11,726 nt of DNA, taken from NCBI GenBank assembly GCA_003353825.1, contig PIVW01000151.1, positions 1-11,726 on the forward strand, in the 5' to 3' direction. The translations under genes and the position numbers were made by a program. Position 1 is the first letter of the stretch. Every line of letters starts with the position of its first letter. The DNA is from Chloroflexota bacterium (lineage in GTDB: Bacteria > Chloroflexota > Anaerolineae > J102). A model generated the notes under the pieces. It searched no databases, was not told where the DNA came from, and worked only from the letters and a program-made list of their open reading frames with translations. Of this stretch, positions 7,401 through 11,726 are shown one piece after another.

Positions 7401-7903
7401 GCCCCAAATTAGGCAAGGATTTCCCGAAAGTACGCCAGGCCTTGGCCGAACTCGCAGCTGAAGAAGTCGTGAAACAGATCAATGCCGGAGAAGCGGTGGT
7501 GGTTGAGATCAGTGGCCAGTCGCTTGAGTTAGCACCGGAGGAAATCGTCGTACAGACGCAACCTGCCGAAGGTTTGGCCGTAGTCGCTGACAAAGTGCTG
7601 ACAGTGGGCATCGATTCGGTTGTAACAGCGGAACTGAAGGCTGAAGGGCTGGCACGCGAGGTCGTCAGACGCATCCAAACCATGCGCAAGAGTGCCGGAT
7701 TCAACATCGAAGATCACATAACTACCTCGTTCTCCACCTCAAGCTCAGACCTGGCTCAGATCATCGAAGACTGGAGGACTTATATCCAACTGGAGACGCT
7801 GAGCGACCAACTTGTAGATGAAATCCCTTCTGATGAAGTGCATGTCGAAACGCACAAAATCGATGGCGTGGCACTGACGCTGGGTGTTAAGCGAGATGCG
7901 TAG
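4484..7903 (+). CDS. ileS: Isoleucyl-tRNA synthetase, type-2-like, with altered HIGH and KMSKS motifs
   Basis: Class I synthetase (1139 residues) charging tRNA-Ile with isoleucine in the cytosol. The start ATG has AGGAG (4471-4475) 8 nt upstream; the frame extends to 4451 without support. Domains: the Rossmann catalytic fold begins about residue 43; the CP1 editing domain runs about 240-450 with VWTTTPWTLTSN (270-281) and GTGIVHIAPGCGAEDF (379-394, editing Asp probably D393). Cys pairs at 229/232, 456/459, 544/547 and 587/590 suggest zinc sites. A catalytic half with WISESFPGQFRNWFYS (632-647) follows, then the helical anticodon-binding domain (from about 770) and a C-terminal extension. Oddities: between GPITAN and TYKD the HIGH motif aligns as GVHH (56-59); KMSKS reads EMHKS (677-681); about 48 residues (146-193) are inserted before the SYYTF segment. 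ValRS and LeuRS are less likely, given the Ile T-box. It is the only gene after the T-box; a hairpin follows. Confidence 0.95.
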   Translation: MPFKDVPSDVDYVKQEHEVLDFWKETDAFNKLRELRKGQPVWSFIDGPITANNPMGVHHGWGRTYKDIYNRYWSMRGRELRYQNGFDCQGLWVEVEVEKELGFETKKDIEAHGLESFVRHCKARVLKYSAVQTDQSTRLGYWMDWNDTEQLNWLADTLLENPEEVITVAGPEGPVTGTVENIVGRLGMPEMGGSYYTFATENNYMIWTFLKTCWEKGWLYQGADVMPWCPRCATGISQHEIVTDGYREITHRSVTVRFPLRDRPGESLLVWTTTPWTLTSNVAAAVGADLDYVKVQNDEHMLYLSKGTLGILQGDFTVIEELKGRDMEGWYYDGPFDDLKAAQTPGGYHPLAQLNLGVGKSAVDVHQVILWEGVGESEGTGIVHIAPGCGAEDFDLGKQNDFPLLAPLDDESKFVKGFGWLSGMPVADVVEGIFEDMMRKGVLYHVEDYSHRYPTCWRCGTELVFRLVDEWFISMGELYDKPRAEVSAEEKRKSLRYQIMDVVDDIRWIPEFGYARELDWLRNMHDWMISKKRYWGLALPIWVCDACDHYHVVGDEHELKALAVEGWDVFEGHTPHRPFIDAVKLTCQKCGGVMSRIEDVGNPWLDAGIVSFSTLRYRSDPEYWRKWYPANWISESFPGQFRNWFYSMLVMGTVLDNSPSFLENFGYASLLAEDGREMHKSWGNSIEFNEAANKMGVDTMRWLYCAHKPENNLLFGFHRADDSRRQVMIPLWNVYNFLVTYANLDGWVPESENFDPALPEGPTPAVSNPLDRWMLSRLNHVAARVSDGFINSDAFAATLVIEGLVEDLTNWYVRRSRRRFWKGEQDDDKRDAYATLYHVVVKLIRTIAPIMPFVTEVMYQNLVHSMQDDARSSIHHTDWPLADQEAVDEGLQDQMALARRITSLGLSARNSANLRVRQPLAKTLVHVQQGRSELTADILDIVADELNVKAIEFVADPEALVTYRLLPNNRLLGPKLGKDFPKVRQALAELAAEEVVKQINAGEAVVVEISGQSLELAPEEIVVQTQPAEGLAVVADKVLTVGIDSVVTAELKAEGLAREVVRRIQTMRKSAGFNIEDHITTSFSTSSSDLAQIIEDWRTYIQLETLSDQLVDEIPSDEVHVETHKIDGVALTLGVKRDA

Positions 7904-8223
7904 GGCAACCATGCATCTCGCACCTAAAGCTTGTAACGATGGCCGGGTCGTGTGGCCCAGACCCGGCCGCCCCATCGACGTTTTCATCGAACGCGCGTAG
8001 GGCATTCAGTAGCATTAACGGGCCAGATCGAGTATCATATGATCGATGCTACCGAGGAGGAAGAATTACATGCACTGAGCCAACGGCGTTTTGATACTGC
8101 CGTTAGCGCTATGGAACTATTGATACATGGTTTTGTATAGGGGATCGTTACACAACCACGTTCACTCAAATCATGGATTCGATACGATTGTCGGATCCAC
8201 CACTAATTTGGAAATGAAAAATT
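7904..8223. other. Intergenic region without a supported gene
   Basis: It holds the post-ileS hairpin. A plus-strand frame (GTG 7952 or ATG 8039 to stop at 8140) contains an acidic helix-like stretch, TEEEELHALSQRRFDTAVSA, but has no ribosome site at a usable start and no recognisable family; it may be a gene remnant. No clear promoter for the NYN-dinB pair and no GAAC-N4-GTTC-type LexA box was found between 8140 and 8223. Confidence 0.4.
7937..7984 (+). terminator. GC-rich hairpin after ileS, possible terminator
   Basis: GGCCGGGTC (7941-7949) pairs perfectly with GACCCGGCC (7960-7968) around a 10-nt loop. The outer CGAT (7937-7940) can pair with ATCG (7974-7977), bulging out five bases. TTTT at 7981-7984 follows at a short distance, so the U-run is short and offset. 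It lies 34 nt after the ileS stop, where a terminator would be expected. The hairpin itself is sure; the function is moderately likely. Confidence 0.55.
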
Positions 8224-9804
8224 ATGAAACAGAATACTGAACAAGGGCACATCAAAACGGCACTTTTTGTCGATTTTGATAACATTTACATCGGGCTCAA
8301 AAAGCTCGATGAAGCTGCTGCAGAAAACTTTGCCACAGACCCCTCCCGTTGGTTGGCCTGGATGGAGCAGGGCATGATCGGGCCAGAAGAAACAGAGTCG
8401 CCTCCTCACCAGACACGAGAGGTACTCATACGCAGGTGTTATCTCAATCCCAGGGATTTCTATCGCTACCGGCCCAATTTCACACGGTCGGCATTCAATG
8501 TCATAGATTGCCCCTCATTGACGACGCAGGGTAAAAACAGCGCTGATATCTACATGGTCATGGATATCATCGATACCCTGGAACATAACACGCATTTCGA
8601 TGAGTTCATCATTTTTTCAGGCGATGCTGATTTTACACCGGTGTTGTTGAGGCTCCGTGCGTATGATCGCCATACGGCTGTCCTGGCTGCCGGCCCTGCC
8701 TCAGAGGCTTACAAGGCCGCCTGTAACCTCATCATCGAGGAAGATGTCTTTATTGAATACGCGTTGGGTATGTCATCTGATGCTGTTCGTGACGAGCAGG
8801 GGCGAGCGTCTGCGCTGCCACTGACTCCGGCTACCGAAGAACTGCTAGATCGAATGGCCTCTGATTTGTACGCTGAAGCCAGCGCAAATGGTGAGATACT
8901 GGCAACCGACTTACCGAAACTCTACCTGGCCTACCCTGAGTTCCGTCGAGACAGCAATTGGCTGGGTTTCTTCGCCCTACGATCGCTCACGGCCGACCTT
9001 ACCCGCCGCAACCCGGAGCTACGAATCACTGAGGGTGATCCCTGGCGACTAACAGTGCGGGTTCCATCGCGACGCAAACGTGCCGCCCTTCCTCAAGAGC
9101 AGGAGGGTGATCAGCCTGGGCTCGATGGTGATACCGACGATAAATTGAGACGACGTATCGTACGGTTGGTAAGACGGATGGTGCAGACCTCTGATGAACC
9201 CATCCTGATGGCAAAAGCTGCCCATGATGTCACGAACCAGTTGGGGCCACAAGTAATCGATACTCGATGGGCTGGGGCAGGCACATTCAAAAACCTGTTG
9301 CAAAGTGAAGATGATCTCGATATCGAGATCGCCACATCCCCATCACCTGGCTATCTCTACGATCCCAAACGGCATAATCCACCTTCAGAGATCGTAGAAC
9401 AGGCAGTCGAAGACAAAATATCAGCAGAGATGGAAACGCTGATTGGCCGCATCCAGAAAGCGACTGGCACACCCAATTTGACGATCAAACAGTATGCCGT
9501 ACTATTTCGTGCTACAGCCGACGAATTGAAACAGAATCCATACAACCTTACACGCACCTCCAAAGCAGTAAGAGACCGCTGCATCGAGAAGGGAGAGAGC
9601 ATCTCTCGCTCAAATGTTTCCTTTATTCTCAAGGGTATCATCTATAAAGGCCACCGCTTCAGCAAACGTGACACCGCACGCTCCCTTGCAAATATCTTCC
9701 GCGGCAGCGTCCTCGCCCGTTGTGAGGATACCGAGCTAAAGCTGAAACCGGCTGAGACAAAACTGGTCGATGCCTGGATCATGAGTGGATTAAATGGGAG
9801 CTAG
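8224..9804 (+). CDS. NYN-domain (PIN-like) putative nuclease with winged-helix/LOTUS-like segments
   Basis: 526 residues. Domain one (about 11-180) is a NYN/LabA-like PIN-fold domain: FVDFDN (15-20, Asp17 and Asp19), KNSADIYMVMDIID (104-117, Asp108) and FSGDADFTPVLLRLR (131-145, Asp134 and Asp136) supply the acidic residues that bind metal in this nuclease superfamily. Then come two segments, about 203-280 and 306-380, each with helix-helix-strand-wing character (EILATDLPKLY, EFRRDSNWLGFFALRSL, WRLTV; later DEPILMAKAAHDV, TFKNLLQ), similar to OST-HTH/LOTUS RNA-binding modules. They are separated by a Lys/Arg and Glu-rich linker. A third helical segment (about 390-520) is unrecognised. NYN plus LOTUS resembles eukaryotic MARF1-type RNases, so RNA cleavage or binding is inferred. 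The Shine-Dalgarno before the ATG is weak (GGAAA). The stop abuts the polymerase IV start with no gap. Confidence 0.85.
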   Translation: MKQNTEQGHIKTALFVDFDNIYIGLKKLDEAAAENFATDPSRWLAWMEQGMIGPEETESPPHQTREVLIRRCYLNPRDFYRYRPNFTRSAFNVIDCPSLTTQGKNSADIYMVMDIIDTLEHNTHFDEFIIFSGDADFTPVLLRLRAYDRHTAVLAAGPASEAYKAACNLIIEEDVFIEYALGMSSDAVRDEQGRASALPLTPATEELLDRMASDLYAEASANGEILATDLPKLYLAYPEFRRDSNWLGFFALRSLTADLTRRNPELRITEGDPWRLTVRVPSRRKRAALPQEQEGDQPGLDGDTDDKLRRRIVRLVRRMVQTSDEPILMAKAAHDVTNQLGPQVIDTRWAGAGTFKNLLQSEDDLDIEIATSPSPGYLYDPKRHNPPSEIVEQAVEDKISAEMETLIGRIQKATGTPNLTIKQYAVLFRATADELKQNPYNLTRTSKAVRDRCIEKGESISRSNVSFILKGIIYKGHRFSKRDTARSLANIFRGSVLARCEDTELKLKPAETKLVDAWIMSGLNGS

Positions 9805-10998
9805 ATGTCGCGGAAAATCCTTCACCTTGATTTAGATGCATTCTTCTGCGCTGTAGAGGAGCTTTACAATCCTGCGCTAAGGGGCAAACCATTTGCGGTA
9901 GGAGGCATTCCAGAGGGTCGGGGCGTCGTTGCCTCCTGCTCCTATGCCGCCAGGGTATTTGGTATCCATTCAGCGATGCCTATGGCCGAGGCTGTGCGGC
10001 GGCGCCCTGATCTGTTTATTGTTCCCAACCGTCGGGGTGCGTATATCGAGATGTCGCGCCGGGTTATGGCAATATTGCACGAACTCACACCTTGGGTCGA
10101 GCAAATCTCCATCGACGAGGCCTTTCTCGATGTCAGCGATCTACCGCAAGATGGCGAGACTTTGGCCGGCCAACTGCAGACCGCCATCCGTTCTGAACTC
10201 GACCTTCCCTGCTCATTAGGCGTCGCCACGAATAAGTTAGTTGCCAAAATCGCCAATGACGTTGGCAAAGGTAAGGTGAAATCGGGCGCATACCCGAACG
10301 CCATCACGCTGGTGCCCGCAGGAAAAGAAGCCGAGTTTTTGGCGCCATTGCCGACTCGCTCTCTATGGGGTGTCGGCCCAAAAACAGGGGAACGGCTGGC
10401 GGCCCTGGATATACACCATATTGGAGACATCGCCATTTGGCCTGAGGATGACCTGGTTCGACGCTTTGGCAAACATGGTCGGGATCTCGTACAGCGGGCT
10501 CGGGGCATCGATGGCCGGGCAGTGGCGACCGAACGTGAAGCCAAATCGATCAGCAAAGAGCTAACGTTTGCCAAAGATGTCGCCGATGGTACAAAACTTC
10601 GGCGCACTATCCGTCATCTAGCCGAAGGTGTAGGCAGGAGTCTGCGGCGGAAGAACCTGTCAGGCGTCACGGTGAGGCTTAAACTACGCTGGCCCGATTT
10701 TACCACTCTGACCCGCCAGACCACTCTGACCAGCGCCACGGACCGGGATTCAGATATCGTCAATGCGGCTCTGAGGTTATTCGACAATGAATGGTCGAAA
10801 GGCCGGCACGTTCGTCTCGTCGGCGTTGGCGTAAGCGGCCTACAAGATGGGTATCGCCAACTGAGTCTGTGGGATGTCGAGGATGAACATGACCGAAAGC
10901 TTCAGCATGCACTCGACGATATCCGACAAAAGTATGGGCGGCGTGCAGTACGGCGAGGAACCGAGTTAGATGACAGACGATACGATGATTCGATCTAA
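9805..10998 (+). CDS. dinB: DNA polymerase IV (Y-family translesion polymerase)
   Basis: 397 residues, full length for the family, low-fidelity polymerase bypassing damaged templates. The palm has HLDLDAFF (7-14) with catalytic Asp9 and the likely steric-gate Phe14, and SIDEAFLD (102-109) with Asp104 and Glu105. The fingers hold GVVASCSYAARVFGI (40-54), and LGVATNKLVAKIAND (138-152) is intact. The thumb helix-hairpin-helix is LWGVGPKTGERLAALDIHHIGD (187-208), and the little-finger domain covers about 240-347. QLSLW (352-356) near the C-terminus fits a beta-clamp-binding motif, and the tail after it is rich in Arg and Asp. All key residues are present, so an active enzyme is expected. The ATG follows the upstream TAG directly, with GGGAG (9796-9800) only 4 nt before it, which points to translational coupling to the NYN gene. 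Confidence 0.96.
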   Translation: MSRKILHLDLDAFFCAVEELYNPALRGKPFAVGGIPEGRGVVASCSYAARVFGIHSAMPMAEAVRRRPDLFIVPNRRGAYIEMSRRVMAILHELTPWVEQISIDEAFLDVSDLPQDGETLAGQLQTAIRSELDLPCSLGVATNKLVAKIANDVGKGKVKSGAYPNAITLVPAGKEAEFLAPLPTRSLWGVGPKTGERLAALDIHHIGDIAIWPEDDLVRRFGKHGRDLVQRARGIDGRAVATEREAKSISKELTFAKDVADGTKLRRTIRHLAEGVGRSLRRKNLSGVTVRLKLRWPDFTTLTRQTTLTSATDRDSDIVNAALRLFDNEWSKGRHVRLVGVGVSGLQDGYRQLSLWDVEDEHDRKLQHALDDIRQKYGRRAVRRGTELDDRRYDDSI

Positions 10999-11031
10999 GT
11001 GTTGCGTGCTGCCAGTTGAAAGGTTGTCTCT

Positions 11032-11556
11032 ATGTTGTGGATTTTTGACTATATGAAAGTGAGAATTCTTTTGATTCGTGCAAAGAACATCCCGAATAGC
11101 GTTTACAAAGACCTCGGCGCATTTGCTATCGTAATCTTGGCATGGATTGACCCACACTTACGTGCGTTTATCCCGCAGATCAAAACCTTCAGGCGCTCGC
11201 TTCCAGCCAATTACGAACAGGCTTCGTTACCAGAATTTCTTCTGGCTCTGACGCCGGACATGGTGGATATTGTACATGTAGATCCAGACGAGTTGCGAAA
11301 GCTTATCGATGCAATGGCCCACCTCGATCGTAAGTCTCCATTCGGTCTCTGTCTACGACGCTCTCTGCTACGTTTTCATTTCTTGCGTCGAACCGGCTTG
11401 GCATTGGGAATCAGCTTTGGCGTGCGTTTTCGTCAACCATCAGAGGGAACGGGTGTGGCCGGACATGCCTGGAACACGGTACAAGATCAACCCTACCACG
11501 AGAATGAAGAAGGTTATCGGGGATTTAAGGTGATCTACCGCTGGCCTGAAAATTGA
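11032..11556 (+). CDS. Transglutaminase-like protein of the lasso-peptide B2 type
   Basis: 174 residues. The C-terminal half matches the transglutaminase-like core of lasso-peptide B2 leader proteases (Transglut_core3 type): FGLCLRRSLLRFHFLRRTGL (104-123) carries the likely catalytic Cys107, ISFGVRFR (127-134) is the next strand, and GHAWNTV (144-150) carries His145. The catalytic Asp usual some 12 residues after the His is not obvious: that position is Glu157, and Asp152 is nearer. The N-terminal half (hydrophobic 29-39, then LPEFLLALTP) is helical and fits the family's N-terminal extension. In lasso pathways B2 removes the leader peptide with help from an RRE (B1) protein. No precursor, RRE or asparagine-synthetase-like cyclase lies in this window, so the substrate is unknown. 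AAAGG at 11019-11023 lies 8 nt before the ATG. It starts 33 nt after dinB with no visible terminator between, so readthrough is possible. Confidence 0.78.
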   Translation: MLWIFDYMKVRILLIRAKNIPNSVYKDLGAFAIVILAWIDPHLRAFIPQIKTFRRSLPANYEQASLPEFLLALTPDMVDIVHVDPDELRKLIDAMAHLDRKSPFGLCLRRSLLRFHFLRRTGLALGISFGVRFRQPSEGTGVAGHAWNTVQDQPYHENEEGYRGFKVIYRWPEN

Positions 11557-11726
11557 GGTGATTCGCCATCGATTCGGATAAGCCGGTGCAAAACGGCATA
11601 AAGTTTGTAGGTTCTCTGGGATTTCGCGTGGTACGGATTTTTCCCACACTATATCTAGGCGCTTGACACAACCAGCCACTAGGTGTGGGGGAATCATCAA
11701 CGGAAATTCGTGATCGTCACGCGAAG
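11557..11726. other. Intergenic sequence after the B2-like gene
   Basis: No plus-strand ATG is present in this stretch, so no precursor peptide gene starting with ATG is seen here. Visible structures are a small hairpin GCCG (11582-11585)/CGGC (11594-11597); a wide inverted repeat CCCACAC (11643-11649)/GTGTGGG (11683-11689) with TTGACA (11663-11668) inside it; and CGTGA-TCG-TCACG (11709-11721). The TTGACA has no matching -10. These could belong to the control region of a gene beyond the edge. Confidence 0.35.

Noticed and set aside
7952..8140. Possible 62-residue protein after ileS
   Set aside because: It starts with GTG inside the GC-rich hairpin, has no ribosome site and matches no family I recognise.
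9942..10607. 221-codon minus-strand frame
   Set aside because: It is fully antisense to dinB, rich in Arg/Ser, and typical of shadow frames opposite GC-rich coding sequence.
11643..11689. Inverted repeat CCCACAC/GTGTGGG as a terminator or attachment site
   Set aside because: The loop is over 30 nt and no T-run or duplicated target follows; it is kept only as a note in the intergenic entry.
11440..11700. Minus-strand frame with a hydrophobic segment (FFILVVGLILY)
   Set aside because: It lies mostly antisense to the well-supported B2-like gene, and the hydrophobic run is the complement of that gene's coding sequence.

Overview
The window looks like a chromosomal segment from a Chloroflexota bacterium (Anaerolineae/Caldilineae-like). 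This is an inference from the gene families rather than from a marker gene. The pointers are a DUF4058 protein, a multiheme cytochrome of a type common in that phylum, a divergent type-2 isoleucyl-tRNA synthetase behind a transcriptional T-box, and short tandem repeats between genes. No phage, transposon, CRISPR, rRNA or tRNA signal is visible.

Layout. (1) 1-925, minus strand: the N-terminal about 308 codons of an exported multiheme cytochrome c that runs off the left edge. (2) 926-1337: divergent intergenic region with a plus-strand sigma70-like promoter. (3) 1338-3255, plus strand: four small soluble proteins, AHSA1/SRPBCC, VOC (glyoxalase fold), DinB/YfiT-like four-helix protein and TfoX N-terminal domain protein; the last two overlap by one base. 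A repeat-bearing gap (2185-2452) splits the set into two pairs. (4) 3309-4058: DUF4058 protein. (5) 4071-7903: the best-defined regulatory unit in the window, with a strong promoter, a complete Ile-specific T-box leader with mutually exclusive antiterminator and terminator, then ileS. (6) 7904-8223: hairpin and no convincing gene. (7) 8224-10998: a NYN-domain putative nuclease with winged-helix/LOTUS-like segments, abutting without a gap a Y-family DNA polymerase IV gene. (8) 11032-11556: a stand-alone transglutaminase-like protein of the lasso-peptide B2 type. (9) 11557-11726: no gene seen.

How it fits together. The T-box senses uncharged tRNA-Ile: its specifier codon is ATC and its tRNA-end-binding UGGU matches an A73 discriminator. 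It therefore controls ileS by isoleucine charging. The synthetase is unusual: aligned by fixed-distance anchors, its HIGH motif reads GVHH and its KMSKS motif reads EMHKS. GXHH-type HIGH alteration is, as I recall, linked to extreme mupirocin resistance in type-2 IleRS. The NYN-polymerase IV pair is probably translationally coupled, which suggests a nuclease working with translesion synthesis or nucleic-acid quality control. The lasso B2-like gene has no visible precursor, RRE or cyclase partner inside the window. The most distinctive features are the GVHH IleRS under T-box control, the NYN-Pol IV pair and the orphan B2-like protein.
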